From: Pseudomonadota bacterium
GTDB lineage: Bacteria; Pseudomonadota; Gammaproteobacteria; Pseudomonadales; Pseudohongiellaceae
Reading direction: 5' to 3'
Assembly: GCA_027623555.1 (NCBI GenBank)
Contig: JAQBSZ010000018.1
Coordinates: forward strand, 19,214-83,213
Length of the DNA stretch: 64,000 nt
In this document: positions 30,562-40,441 of the stretch, one piece after another
Position numbering within the stretch: the first letter of the stretch is position 1
How the letters are laid out: every line of letters begins with the position of its first letter
Position numbers and translations under genes: made by a program
The notes under the pieces: model-generated
Seen by the model: only the letters and a program-made list of their open reading frames with translations
Databases searched by the model: none
What the model was told of the DNA's origin: nothing

Positions 30562-32553
30562 ATGGTTGAGTCTAGTCGGGTAAATCAAATTTCTAGCGAG
30601 AGATCATTAATCGTCGCAACCGCTGGACATGTCGACCACGGCAAGACTGCTCTTATCGATCGGATCACCGGAACCAACACCGACACTCTCCAGGAAGAAA
30701 AGGAGCGTGGGCTGAGCATCAATCTTGGCTATGCGTACTTCCATTATTCGAGTTCAACCAATAACCAATCCTTCGAAAACACCATTGGTTTTGTCGACGT
30801 ACCCGGTCATTCTGACTTTATCAATAATATGCTCGCCGGTGTCGGCACGGTTGACTACGCCCTCCTCGTTATCGCCGCCGATGACGGCATCATGCCCCAG
30901 ACCAGGGAGCACCTGGCAATCCTCGATCTGCTCGGAATTTCCAGTGGGCTGGTCGCTCTGAGCAAGATTGACAAGTGTGATGACCAGCGAATCGAGTCAG
31001 TATCGAAGGAGATTTGTGACTTATTATCACCAACATCGATGCGAGATTCACCCATCTTTCCGATTTCGAATATCACCGGTGCTGGCATCGAGTCTCTCAT
31101 CAACCACCTCCAATTGGTTCTTGCAGACAAGGTAGAGAACCGCGATCTGTATTCAAATCACTTCACCCGATTCCTGGTGGACCGCAGCTTCACCGTCAAG
31201 GGGGCAGGTACCGTGGTCACAGGAAGTGTGCGAGCAGGACTAATGAGAGCAGGTGATTCTATTCTGCATTCAGGAACTGCGCAGCAAACAAGAATCAGGG
31301 GTTTACGGCAAGACACGGCAGATATCGAAATTGCTCGCGCTGGCCAGCGCGCAGCTGCCAATATTGGAATCAATGCTGACCGTATCCGGCGGGGAGACTG
31401 GTTAATTGATCCGCAGATTTACAAACCCGTGCTGCGCTTCGACGCTACCATCAATCTCATCGACGCAGCGTTCGAGTTAAGAAGTAGCGCGCAGTATCAT
31501 CTCTTTATAGGTGCAGCCCACCATATTGTAACGATTCGATGCCTTGATAGTACGCAGCAAGACCTCTACCAGGTTGCCTCACACGAGACTATGATTGCCC
31601 ACTATGGTGACAGATTCGTTCTTCGAGATCCCGCCTCACAGATCACTATCGGCGGCGGCAAGGTTATTGATATTTTCATACCGCGACGCAAACGCAGCAG
31701 TGAATCGAGATTGCAAGCACTTAGAGCCCTTAACAATGATTCCACCATTGCACTAGATGAACTGTTGCGGTTGTCTTCTCTAGGAGTAGACCTGGAACAG
31801 TTCGTCATTTGTCGAAACCTGAACCTGATCGCTGTTGAAGAGCTTTTCAGCAAGCTCAAGGCGCGAAACCGAACTGTAGTTAAATTACGCATCGAGAATC
31901 GCAAGCACCCCACTCTATTGGATGAGGAGTATTTCCTCGAATATGCCTCTCAGATCTTCAGCGGTCTGGAACACTTTCACTCTGATCATTCCAACCAGCA
32001 AGGGATCAGTGAACCAGCACTCAGCAAAGCGGTAAGCTTCGAAGGCTCGCACCTGTTGTTCCATGCTGTCCTGCAGGCAATGATTAACGATGCAACGATA
32101 AAGCGCACTGGCACGCTCCTGCATTTGCCAGATCATGTAAGCATCCTCAGCCAGGAAGAACAGCAATTTCTTGGCAAGGTGCGCCCACTGCTTATAAAAG
32201 CCGGTAACGTCCCACCCAGAACCAGAGAATTGGTAGAGTTGACCGGGATCCCACTAAGGTCACTTGAACAAATTCTCAAGCAGGTGACCTTGGCCGGCAA
32301 TTTAATAAAAGTGGCTGATAATCGATACTACTTGCCAGAAACGATTATGGCGCTTGCCGAACTTACCGAACAGTTAGCAAACTCTAGTTCCATAGTTGAC
32401 GGATTTTCAGTAATCCAGTTTCGAGACACTTCCGGAATAGGCCGCAACCTTTGCATTGAGATTCTCGAATATTTCGATCGCATTGGTTTCACGCGCCGTG
32501 ATGGTAATAGCCGGTTTATACGAACTGAAAAAGAGAATATTTTCGGCCGCTGA
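30562..32553 (+). CDS. selB: Selenocysteine-specific elongation factor
   Basis: Delivers Sec-tRNA(Sec) to UGA codons marked by a SECIS element. GTPase motifs are G1 GHVDHGKT (22-29), G3 DVPGH (79-83) and G4 SKID (134-137). The family-specific switch region is TNTDTLQEEKERGLSINLGYAY. The C-terminal half carries the winged-helix repeats that bind SECIS RNA (for example GNVPPRTRELVELTGIP and DTSGIGRNLCIEILEYFDRIG). At 663 aa it is full length. It stands apart from selA and selC. Confidence 0.95.
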   Translation: MVESSRVNQISSERSLIVATAGHVDHGKTALIDRITGTNTDTLQEEKERGLSINLGYAYFHYSSSTNNQSFENTIGFVDVPGHSDFINNMLAGVGTVDYALLVIAADDGIMPQTREHLAILDLLGISSGLVALSKIDKCDDQRIESVSKEICDLLSPTSMRDSPIFPISNITGAGIESLINHLQLVLADKVENRDLYSNHFTRFLVDRSFTVKGAGTVVTGSVRAGLMRAGDSILHSGTAQQTRIRGLRQDTADIEIARAGQRAAANIGINADRIRRGDWLIDPQIYKPVLRFDATINLIDAAFELRSSAQYHLFIGAAHHIVTIRCLDSTQQDLYQVASHETMIAHYGDRFVLRDPASQITIGGGKVIDIFIPRRKRSSESRLQALRALNNDSTIALDELLRLSSLGVDLEQFVICRNLNLIAVEELFSKLKARNRTVVKLRIENRKHPTLLDEEYFLEYASQIFSGLEHFHSDHSNQQGISEPALSKAVSFEGSHLLFHAVLQAMINDATIKRTGTLLHLPDHVSILSQEEQQFLGKVRPLLIKAGNVPPRTRELVELTGIPLRSLEQILKQVTLAGNLIKVADNRYYLPETIMALAELTEQLANSSSIVDGFSVIQFRDTSGIGRNLCIEILEYFDRIGFTRRDGNSRFIRTEKENIFGR

Positions 32554-32688
32554 TCATTAGTTCTGTCCGTCTCTTTAAGGGATTTCAATATCCATTGACT
32601 TGCATCAACTGTAACGCCTTATTTGTTTGAACTCGCCTAAACTCTGATCCACACTGAACAGATCAAAAAATGTTTGAGGTGGCTAGAA

Positions 32689-33198
32689 ATGAATACCCTG
32701 CATAGAAGAATTCTTAATGTATCAGGCATTACAGCCCTGGTAATGCTGGCAGTGCTTTCTGCCTGCCAGCCCGCCCAGGAGACTGAAGCATTCACGTTGC
32801 CTGTAAGCATAAATGAAGTTATGGCTTCGTTAATCAATCATTCCGCCGACCCCATCTGGATAGCTGCCTGGCGAAATCCCCGCTCTGAACGTGACTGGCG
32901 CGAATTGGAACACCTCGCGCGACAACTACAGATTGGTGGTGCCTTGTTAACGATTCCGGGAACCGGTCCTGCTGACAAACAATGGACTGGGCGTGCTGAA
33001 TGGCAGCAATTTTCGATGCAGCTCTCCAGCGCGGCTGGACGAGCGGTGAACGCTGCTCGATCAAAAGACATAGAGCTGATTAGCCGGGCGGGTGACGAAA
33101 TCGTTGCTGTCTGTGAAGCATGTCATACAGACTTCAAGCCAGATCTACCCACCATGAATATTTATGGTGAGTTGTCGCCAACGGCGGACAATATCTAA
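32689..33198 (+). CDS. Lipoprotein with a c-type haem motif (cytochrome c'-like)
   Basis: The preferred start is ATG 32689 (a further ATG at 32674 adds five residues). It opens with a lipoprotein signal ending in a lipobox (VLSACQ). The C-terminal part has a CEACH motif (CxxCH) in VCEACHTDFKP, close to the end, as in cytochromes c'. The rest is helical ([21 protein letters not shown]). About 169 aa. It suggests a membrane-anchored periplasmic haem protein; one haem site only. It follows selB after 135 bases and is closed by a clear terminator. Confidence 0.68.
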   Translation: MNTLHRRILNVSGITALVMLAVLSACQPAQETEAFTLPVSINEVMASLINHSADPIWIAAWRNPRSERDWRELEHLARQLQIGGALLTIPGTGPADKQWTGRAEWQQFSMQLSSAAGRAVNAARSKDIELISRAGDEIVAVCEACHTDFKPDLPTMNIYGELSPTADNI

Positions 33199-33237
33199 AC
33201 GCAGCTATTAGTCTCCTACCGCGCTTTACCAATAGAA

Positions 33238-33277
33238 AACAAAGCTGCTACTCTAATCGGTAGTGGCTTTGTTTGTT
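33238..33277 (+). terminator. Rho-independent terminator after the haem lipoprotein gene
   Basis: A 15-base-pair stem (with three G.U pairs at RNA level) between AACAAAGCTGCTACT and GGTAGTGGCTTTGTT, loop CTAATC, followed by a T-rich stretch (TGTTCTTGT). Confidence 0.78.
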
Positions 33278-33340
33278 CTTGTATGGAATGTTGGAAAAGA
33301 TTTCTGAGAGTCATAACTGGGGAAAAAATTGGAAAGCTAG

Positions 33341-34816
33341 ATGGGACTCGATATTGCAAATACGGATTTCACGGATGACAATTTCCATCGTTTCGGTGAT
33401 AAGCTCAGATCGAACCTGAAAGCCCTCGGCATACTCTTGGCCCGACCTGACTTTGGCGAAGGCGACTTGTCATTTGGCGCCGAACTGGAGTTGTATATCG
33501 TCGATGCAAATGGTCGGCCGCTGCATGTTAATCAGGAAATAATTGCGCAGCTTAAGGATCCGCAGCTCACTCTCGAGCTCAATCGCTACAACCTGGAGTA
33601 CAATTTCAAACCTTCCCTACTCAAAGACCGGTGCTTCACTTTGACGCAAATCGAGGCGCTGGCCGCTATTGACAAGATAAATACCTGCGCGAAGCAGTGG
33701 GCTGGCAGTGTAGTACCAATTGGGATTTTACCGACACTCGAGCAATCGGATACGGGCTACCATGCCATGACTCCCCTGCCCCGTTTCAAGGCGCTAACCC
33801 AGGCCTTAACACACATACGAGGTGGCCCCTTCACGATTGCTATCGAAGGAGAAGAAAAATTACAGCTCGCCATGGATGATGTGACGCTGGAAGGAGCTAA
33901 TACGTCATTTCAGGTTCACTTGCGAGTGCCTCCAAGAGAATACGCTGATTTTTATAATTCAGTGCAACTGGTGACACCGCTTGTTGTGGCCATGGCAGCA
34001 AACTCTCCAACGTTGTTTGGACACCGGCTCTGGCAGGAAACCCGAATACCACTCTTTAAGCAGTCAATTGATTGTCGACCGAATGATTCTCTGCATCCGG
34101 TACCTGCCCGAGTCAATTTTGGCAATAACTGGCTACGAGACGGTGCATTCGAATTGTTCGCCGAGGCGGCACTGCTCTATCGTCCAATTTTACCTGTCTG
34201 CAACGATGAAGACCCGGTTGCCGTTGCGCAAAGCGGAGGCACTCCGCAATTACACGAGCTCAGATTGCACCAGGGTTCTATCTGGCTATGGAACAGGCCG
34301 GTTTATGATCCAACACATGGGGGACACCTGCGCGTGGAATTACGGGCATTTCCCGCTGGACCATCCATAGTCGATATGCTCGCCAATGCTGCTCTGGCAA
34401 TCGGGCTTGCCAAATTGATGCAGCCTACAATTAAACAATTGTTACCGGCTATTCCTTTTGCCTATTGTATAGCCAATTTCTATCGGGCAGCCCAGAAAGG
34501 CATGGCTGCCGAACTATTCTGGCCTTCACTAAATCAGAGCCAACCTGAATACCATGCTGTACCAGAAATTCTCGAACGCCTCCTGCCGCAAATTCCGGAA
34601 CAACTTCTGGGAATGGGATTTATCGAAGAAGATATTAGACCACTGTTGGAAGTACTCCAGGAGAGGCTCCAAACCCGCCAGACAGGAGCACAATGGCAGC
34701 TTAACAAACTCATTGAGCTGCGTAAGGATCTACACAAAAGAGAAGCGCTTACCGTGATGTTCCAGGAATACCAAAAAAACAGTGCAGCAAATATTCCTGT
34801 TGCCAGGTGGCAGTAA
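33341..34816 (+). CDS. Glutamate--cysteine ligase family protein (GCS2 type)
   Basis: Carboxylate-amine ligase fold (DUF444/GCS2): conserved FGAELELYIVD near residue 46 as the metal/ATP-binding block, ELNRYNLEYNF, and GTP-like VELRAFPAGPS later. 491 aa. Members form a gamma-glutamyl or related amide bond, using glutathione-like substrates or unknown amino acids (YbdK group). The stop is overlapped by the start of the aspartoacylase-like gene, so the two probably act in one pathway. The exact substrate is not known. Confidence 0.82.
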   Translation: MGLDIANTDFTDDNFHRFGDKLRSNLKALGILLARPDFGEGDLSFGAELELYIVDANGRPLHVNQEIIAQLKDPQLTLELNRYNLEYNFKPSLLKDRCFTLTQIEALAAIDKINTCAKQWAGSVVPIGILPTLEQSDTGYHAMTPLPRFKALTQALTHIRGGPFTIAIEGEEKLQLAMDDVTLEGANTSFQVHLRVPPREYADFYNSVQLVTPLVVAMAANSPTLFGHRLWQETRIPLFKQSIDCRPNDSLHPVPARVNFGNNWLRDGAFELFAEAALLYRPILPVCNDEDPVAVAQSGGTPQLHELRLHQGSIWLWNRPVYDPTHGGHLRVELRAFPAGPSIVDMLANAALAIGLAKLMQPTIKQLLPAIPFAYCIANFYRAAQKGMAAELFWPSLNQSQPEYHAVPEILERLLPQIPEQLLGMGFIEEDIRPLLEVLQERLQTRQTGAQWQLNKLIELRKDLHKREALTVMFQEYQKNSAANIPVARWQ

Positions 34817-34821
34817 AATTT

Positions 34822-35865
34822 ATGGAGCAGTCGATTGAATCCCAAGACAACAAGTTTCATTACTGGAAAGACCCCGCACCGGACAAGATAGGTCCCACAG
34901 TTACGGAATTCCTCAAGCGGCTGCCAGGCCCAACGCATATCCACGTCACGGGTACTGATTCCAGCCGCTGTCGAGCTGTAGCAACACTCTTGCATGGCAA
35001 TGAACCCTCTGGCCTGTATGCAGTATATGAAACCCTGCAGCAACAGATAAGGCCCGCGGTAGACATCCACTACTTCATACCCAGCGTAGATGCGGCCCGC
35101 CAGGCTCCGGGGTTTATCTATCGAATGCTGCCCCACCAGAAGGACTTGAACCGCTGTTTCAAAACGCCGTTTGGAAATTCCGAACAGGATCTGCTCGCTG
35201 AAGACTTGCTGGAAAATCTCAGGAGGCTTAACCCTGAATGTGTGATCGACATCCACAACACTTCCGGATCCAGTCCTTCTTTCGGGGTAACCACGTTTAT
35301 GGATGAACGACACGATGCGCTGGTATCACTGTTTACCCATCGCATGATCGTCACGGATCTGATTTTGGGTTCTCTGATGGAAATTAGTGATTCGATGATG
35401 CCAACAGTGACGATTGAATGCGGTGGCGCAGAAGATACCGAATCTAACCGGATGGCTACCGAAGGATTGATTAAATACATAACTTACGAAGACGTATTGT
35501 CGGTAAAACATACCGATATGTCACTGGAGTTCTTTCACAATCCATTGCGCGTCGAATTGCTTGACGGCAGTGATATTGCCTACGGTGATCACAGCCTGAT
35601 GAAAGATGGCGTTACTCTTCTGTCAGATATCGAACATTTTAATTTTGGCTATGTCGGCCCCGAAAACTGCCTGGGATTTGTATCCGGCGAGTTAGCTGCA
35701 AACTTGACGGTGCTGGACATACACAGAAAGGAGAGACTTCTGGACTACTTCACCCTTGAGGACGGCAAGCTTTACCCGACACGGCGCCTGAAGTTATTCA
35801 TGGTTACCACAAATCCTGAGATTGCCCGGAAAGATTGCCTTTTTTACCTGGTTGAAGGAGATTAG
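34822..35865 (+). CDS. Succinylglutamate desuccinylase/aspartoacylase family hydrolase
   Basis: Zinc carboxypeptidase-like (M14 group) deacylase. Metal ligands are in ATLLHGNEPSG (His, Glu) and CVIDIHNTSG (His), and the catalytic Glu is in TVTIECGG. The frame is open from GTG 34807, which overlaps the ligase gene by 10 bases. The ATG at 34822 is preferred because the AGGTGG at about 34804-34809 could be its ribosome binding site. About 347 aa. It probably removes an acyl group from an amino acid. The stop overlaps the pap stop in a convergent arrangement. Confidence 0.85.
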   Translation: MEQSIESQDNKFHYWKDPAPDKIGPTVTEFLKRLPGPTHIHVTGTDSSRCRAVATLLHGNEPSGLYAVYETLQQQIRPAVDIHYFIPSVDAARQAPGFIYRMLPHQKDLNRCFKTPFGNSEQDLLAEDLLENLRRLNPECVIDIHNTSGSSPSFGVTTFMDERHDALVSLFTHRMIVTDLILGSLMEISDSMMPTVTIECGGAEDTESNRMATEGLIKYITYEDVLSVKHTDMSLEFFHNPLRVELLDGSDIAYGDHSLMKDGVTLLSDIEHFNFGYVGPENCLGFVSGELAANLTVLDIHRKERLLDYFTLEDGKLYPTRRLKLFMVTTNPEIARKDCLFYLVEGD

Positions 35866-37400
35866 CTCTTGTCTTTACCCTGCCTCCGCGCCTCGGGGAG
35901 CAGCGCCTGTTCGAGTCCATTGCACACCGTTTCCAGTATCTGAATTCGGGCATACTTCTTGTCGTTGCCGGCGACAATCGTCCATGGCGTATGAGCAGTG
36001 CTGGTGTGAGCGACCATATCATTGATGGCTGATTTGTAGTCATCCCAGCGTTCGCGATTTCGCCAATCCTCCTCGGTAATCTTATGCTGCTTACGAGGAT
36101 CTTTTTCCCTTTCTTTAAAGCGCCTGTGCTGCTCTTCTCTGCTGATATGAATCCAGAATTTAAAGAGTGAAACACCATGGTCCACCAGGTGTTCTTCGAA
36201 GTCGTTAATCTCCTGGTATGAGCGCAACCACTCATGAGGTTGGGCGAATCCTTCTACCCGCTCAACCAGAACCCGGCCATACCAGGATCGATCATAGATC
36301 GTAACGTATCCTGCTCGTGGAATATGACGCCAGAATCGCCATAAGTAGTGATGCCCTTTCTCTTCATCAGTGGGAGCAGCAATTGGAATTACTCGATACA
36401 AACGCGCATCTATAGCTGCCGTCATTCGCCGGATCGCACTGCCTTTGCCTCCAGCATCCCAACCTTCGAAAACCAGTACTGTATTGCGCTTGTTGTTGTA
36501 CATTTCCCAGGCCAGGTCATGCAATCTCAATTGCAGCTGGCTAATTCTCTTTTCGTATTCTGCCTCAGTTAGACTAAGGGTCAGATCAACATTGTCCAGG
36601 ACTGTGATCTGTGAGGTATTTGCAAGAAGCGCATCATGGATCAGTTGAATGCCAGCACTCTCTTCAGACTGTTCCTCAGTTGCTTCCCGCTTTCCATTCT
36701 TCACCAGCTCAGCTTCCATTCGAGCGACAATAGCATCACCGACGGATATATCGCGATAGCGGGGATCGCTGGCCTCGATAATATGCCAGGGAGCGAAACC
36801 AGTATCTGTCAGTCGCAGTGCTCGTTCTGATACCTTGGCAAATCGATCATAGTTTTTCGAGAATTCTTCCAGCAGTGGAGACTTCTTGAATTTGCTTACC
36901 TTTGCTTCATTCTCCATGCGCTCACGTTGCACGGCTTTGGAAAGGTGAAACCAGAGTTTCACAATAATGTTGCCATCAATCGCCAGGGTTCGTTCCAGTT
37001 CTTCAATTCTTTTCAGCTTCTGATCGAGCTCGGCTTCATCAATTTTGTCAAAGGCTGCATCGACCAGTGGTTCGGTATACCACGACCCGAACATCACGCT
37101 GACGGTGCCCTGCATTGGCAGGCTCTTCCAGAACTTCCAGAAGCGGGGTCGCTGTCTCTCTTCGTCCGTTTCATCCCAGAAAGCATGGGTTTGCACATCC
37201 CGTATATCGAACCAGCGATTCAGCCGATCCACAACCTCACCCTTACCTGCCCCTTCTACTCCGGAGACAATGATTATCAGTGCCTTGCCCGACTTGCGCA
37301 GACGTTGCTGCAAATTCAGGAACAAGCGATGAATCTCCGGCTCGAGGCGCTTGTACTCTTCCTTCGAGAGCGATCGACCAACTTCAGCGGCTTCAAACAT
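35862..37400 (-). CDS. pap: Polyphosphate:AMP phosphotransferase (two-domain PPK2)
   Basis: Transfers phosphate from polyphosphate to AMP, giving ADP. Two PPK2 domains in one chain, each with a P-loop: SGVEGAGKGEVVDRL in the first half and FEGWDAGGKGSAIRRM in the second. Further lid motifs are WYTEPLVD and YDRSWYGRVLVERVEGF. At 512 aa it matches Pap of Acinetobacter and Pseudomonas. It fits the other phosphate genes of the window functionally, but is not adjacent to them. Confidence 0.92.
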   Translation of the reverse strand: MFEAAEVGRSLSKEEYKRLEPEIHRLFLNLQQRLRKSGKALIIIVSGVEGAGKGEVVDRLNRWFDIRDVQTHAFWDETDEERQRPRFWKFWKSLPMQGTVSVMFGSWYTEPLVDAAFDKIDEAELDQKLKRIEELERTLAIDGNIIVKLWFHLSKAVQRERMENEAKVSKFKKSPLLEEFSKNYDRFAKVSERALRLTDTGFAPWHIIEASDPRYRDISVGDAIVARMEAELVKNGKREATEEQSEESAGIQLIHDALLANTSQITVLDNVDLTLSLTEAEYEKRISQLQLRLHDLAWEMYNNKRNTVLVFEGWDAGGKGSAIRRMTAAIDARLYRVIPIAAPTDEEKGHHYLWRFWRHIPRAGYVTIYDRSWYGRVLVERVEGFAQPHEWLRSYQEINDFEEHLVDHGVSLFKFWIHISREEQHRRFKEREKDPRKQHKITEEDWRNRERWDDYKSAINDMVAHTSTAHTPWTIVAGNDKKYARIQILETVCNGLEQALLPEARRQGKDKS

Positions 37401-37537
37401 AAGCAGATTCTTCTCAGGGCTTTGTATGCACTATCTTAATCAAGATTCCGGAAACTTAAACCATATTCACTGTTCACGCCATTAGTGCTCTGTATTTGCA
37501 CGCTATAAATTTCTCCATTGCGGCGTGCGGCCCGAAC

Positions 37538-37819
37538 TTAATTGGCACCAGTTGGCAATTTCAATATCAGCCAGGGTCCAATAGTGGTTGTTTCGACTAC
37601 TCGTTCACCCGCACTATCAGTGACGGTTGCCGCCATATCTGACAGGTAAATACCATTGGTAACGAAAAATACCAGACGGGTAGCATCCTGCGGTGCCTGC
37701 TCACGCTCTTCCGCACTAAAACAACCAGACCACACCACATCGTTCCGGGCAGCTGCTGAAACTGAGATCAATGCCAGCAGAAAAGCCCCAACAGCAAGAA
37801 AATACTTGACCCTAGCCAC
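37538..37819 (-). CDS. Small secreted hypothetical protein
   Basis: 93 residues. It begins with a signal peptide (MARVKYFLAVGAFLLALISVSAAA) and continues as a small beta-rich domain with one cysteine (WSGCFSAEE). The sequence FVTNGIYLSDMAATVTDSAGERV looks like a domain that binds or senses in the periplasm, but no family is recognised. It stands alone, with a 130-base gap to pap. Confidence 0.5.
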   Translation of the reverse strand: MARVKYFLAVGAFLLALISVSAAARNDVVWSGCFSAEEREQAPQDATRLVFFVTNGIYLSDMAATVTDSAGERVVETTTIGPWLILKLPTGAN

Positions 37820-38017
37820 ACGTCCACGTATTGAAAGTACGATATTTTATAACTTCACAAGTCAACCCTAGCAGGGTTGGTGAGAATCGGTTTGACCTGA
37901 GTCAATCGGGCTATAATCACTCGAATAGCATAGAGACTGGCAAATTAGTTGTAACCGGTAAGTACCTGCCTGCGTCAAACCATAAAACACTCTGGATCAA
38001 GAGGGATAAGTGCTGCC

Positions 38018-40429
38018 GTGTGGAAAAACTACTTCAGTATCGTGTGGCGGGGAATCTGGAAGTATAAGGCCTTCTCAGCCATCAATATCCTGGGTCTTGC
38101 TGTCGGGATAAGTTGTTGCCTGCTGATCTTGCTCTATGTCCAGTACGAATTCAGCTATGACCGCTATCACGTAAAAGCCGATCGATCCTACCGGATCTCC
38201 CTGCACGGGGTTTTAGCCGGCAATGAGATCAATGCCGTTACAACACCCTATCCAATGGCGGCGGCACTTATCAATGAGTTTGCTGAAGTTGAGACGGCAG
38301 CGCGGTTTAGAAAATTCTTCGCAGAGATGCTGGTGAGCGTTGGGGACGTTCGTTACCAGGAAAGCGAAGTATTTCATGCCGATCAAAGCTTTTTCAACAT
38401 ATTCGATTATGAATTTGTTGCCGGTGATAGCGAGACAGCTCTGAACAATCCATTCTCAGTTGTGGTTACAGAATCGATCGCTGAGAAATATTTCCCGGAA
38501 TCCCGAGCATTGGGCCAGTCGCTTACTTTTAACAATAATCGAGACTACCTGGTCACTGGAATCATTCGCAACATACCCGAGAACTCCCATTTTCATCCGC
38601 ACATTCTGGTGTCGTTTAATTCCGATGAGCAACACGACAGTCCAATATGGATCAGTAACAACATAGCCACGTACCTCGTGTTGCGGCCGGGTGTCGATGC
38701 CGCTGAGTTCTCACTCAAACTCGATACGCTGGTGGAAAAGTACGTAGCTCCACAAATCGAACAGGCATTGGGTAGCAGTCTTGCAGACTTTTTGGCAGGC
38801 GGAGGCCGTTATGGTTTTGGCCTGCAAGCCCTGACAGCGATTCACCTCAGTTCCAACATGGAGGGTGAAATAGAACAGAACGGCAATGCCGGATATGTTT
38901 ATACCTTTCTTGCTGTTGCCGTGTTTGTCCTGGTTTTAGCCTGTATCAATTTCATGAACCTTTCTACGGCGCGCTCAGCTAATCGAGCTAAAGAAATCGG
39001 AGTTCGAAAGGTAATGGGCGCCCATCGAGCGCAACTCTTCGTGCAATTCATGTCAGAATCTGTGCTAGTCAGTGTACTGGCGCTTGCCATCGCCTTACCC
39101 CTGGTCTCACTGTTACTGCCAGCGTTTAACGCCATTACTGAAAGATCGATATCAATCGATGCCATCTTCAGTGTGCAGGCATTTTTTCTTTTAGTGTTTT
39201 TGACCTTCGCCGTGGGAGTGCTGTCTGGAAGCTATCCGGCGCTCTATCTATCTCGTTTCCACCCTCAGGAAGTTCTCAAAGGTAAACTCAGCGCTGGTGC
39301 CAAGAGTGCCTGGTTCCGTGGCGGCCTGGTTGTCTTTCAATTTGCCATTTCCATTGCTTTGGTCGCAGCCACCCTAATTGTATACAGCCAACTTGACTAC
39401 ATTCGCAACAAGGCCTTGGGCTTCAATAAAGAACAACTGCTGGTGCTGCATCGAGCCGGTACTTTGGATGAACAATTGGAAAGCTTTAAGGCGCAAATTT
39501 CACAGTTACCCAACGTAATCGCCGTCAGCTCCAGCGTGCATGTGCCTGGTCTACAAGTGGATCAGAACGTTTACACTCTGGAAGGTGCACCCTCATCCGA
39601 ATCGAAGGCGCTCTGGAGCAGCACAGTTGGCTATAACTATATCGAAACTCTGGGAATTGAGATGCTGGAAGGAAGGCCATTCTCTCGGGATTTCGGTTCC
39701 GATGAGACAGCCTATGTAATCAACGAATCTGCTGCCAGGGAGCTTGGTATTGAGAATCCCACTTCCCACCGACTTCTCGAGCCAGATCCCGATGGAATGC
39801 GTAGCGGGCCCATTATCGGCATGGTTCGGGACTTCCATTTCGAATCCCTGCACCAGGAGATTCGCCCCATGTTGTTTCGATATAGGGAATTTGCCCGCTA
39901 TGTGGTTGTACGAGTACAACCTAATGACATCCAGGAGACTATTAGCAATATTGAGGAGCGCTGGCGGGAAGTTACTGGCGGCGAACCCTTCGAGTACTCC
40001 TTTCTCGATGAAGATTTCGAAAACCTGCATGAGGGTGATCGGAAAATGGGAGAAGTATTTGCCGGGTTCTCATTGCTTGCGATACTTATCGCCTGCCTGG
40101 GTCTTTATGGCCTGGCTTCGTTTACTACCGAACAACGTACTCAGGAAATCGGCATTCGTAAGACACTCGGAGCAACGGTAACTGACATCGTTGTTCTCAT
40201 CTCTAAAGAATTCATCATTCTGGTGATCATTGCGCTAGTGATTGCCGTACCGGTCTCCTATTTGGCAATGAATCAATGGCTGCAATTGTTCTCATACCGA
40301 ATTTCTATCCCCATGAGCGCATTTGCTATTGCCGGGGCAATGGCTCTGGTAATTGCTTTCCTGACTGTGAGTTTTCAATCAGTCAGAACGGCGTTGACGA
40401 ATCCATCGAAATCCTTAAGAGATGAATAG
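38018..40429 (+). CDS. ABC transporter permease, MacB/FtsX type
   Basis: Large permease of 803 aa with two copies of the FtsX-type unit. An N-terminal helix (about residues 20-42) is followed by a periplasmic MacB-PCD domain, then three helices and a long linker, and a second periplasmic domain with three C-terminal helices. Repeated family words are EIGVRKVMGAHRAQLFVQF and EIGIRKTLGATVTDIVVLI. The start is GTG 38018 (VWKNYFSIVWRG), with GAGGG about 13 bases upstream. No ATPase partner is adjacent, so it must use one encoded elsewhere, or it is an orphan. Confidence 0.88.
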   Translation: MWKNYFSIVWRGIWKYKAFSAINILGLAVGISCCLLILLYVQYEFSYDRYHVKADRSYRISLHGVLAGNEINAVTTPYPMAAALINEFAEVETAARFRKFFAEMLVSVGDVRYQESEVFHADQSFFNIFDYEFVAGDSETALNNPFSVVVTESIAEKYFPESRALGQSLTFNNNRDYLVTGIIRNIPENSHFHPHILVSFNSDEQHDSPIWISNNIATYLVLRPGVDAAEFSLKLDTLVEKYVAPQIEQALGSSLADFLAGGGRYGFGLQALTAIHLSSNMEGEIEQNGNAGYVYTFLAVAVFVLVLACINFMNLSTARSANRAKEIGVRKVMGAHRAQLFVQFMSESVLVSVLALAIALPLVSLLLPAFNAITERSISIDAIFSVQAFFLLVFLTFAVGVLSGSYPALYLSRFHPQEVLKGKLSAGAKSAWFRGGLVVFQFAISIALVAATLIVYSQLDYIRNKALGFNKEQLLVLHRAGTLDEQLESFKAQISQLPNVIAVSSSVHVPGLQVDQNVYTLEGAPSSESKALWSSTVGYNYIETLGIEMLEGRPFSRDFGSDETAYVINESAARELGIENPTSHRLLEPDPDGMRSGPIIGMVRDFHFESLHQEIRPMLFRYREFARYVVVRVQPNDIQETISNIEERWREVTGGEPFEYSFLDEDFENLHEGDRKMGEVFAGFSLLAILIACLGLYGLASFTTEQRTQEIGIRKTLGATVTDIVVLISKEFIILVIIALVIAVPVSYLAMNQWLQLFSYRISIPMSAFAIAGAMALVIAFLTVSFQSVRTALTNPSKSLRDE

Positions 40430-40441
40430 CGAAGCAGAGTA

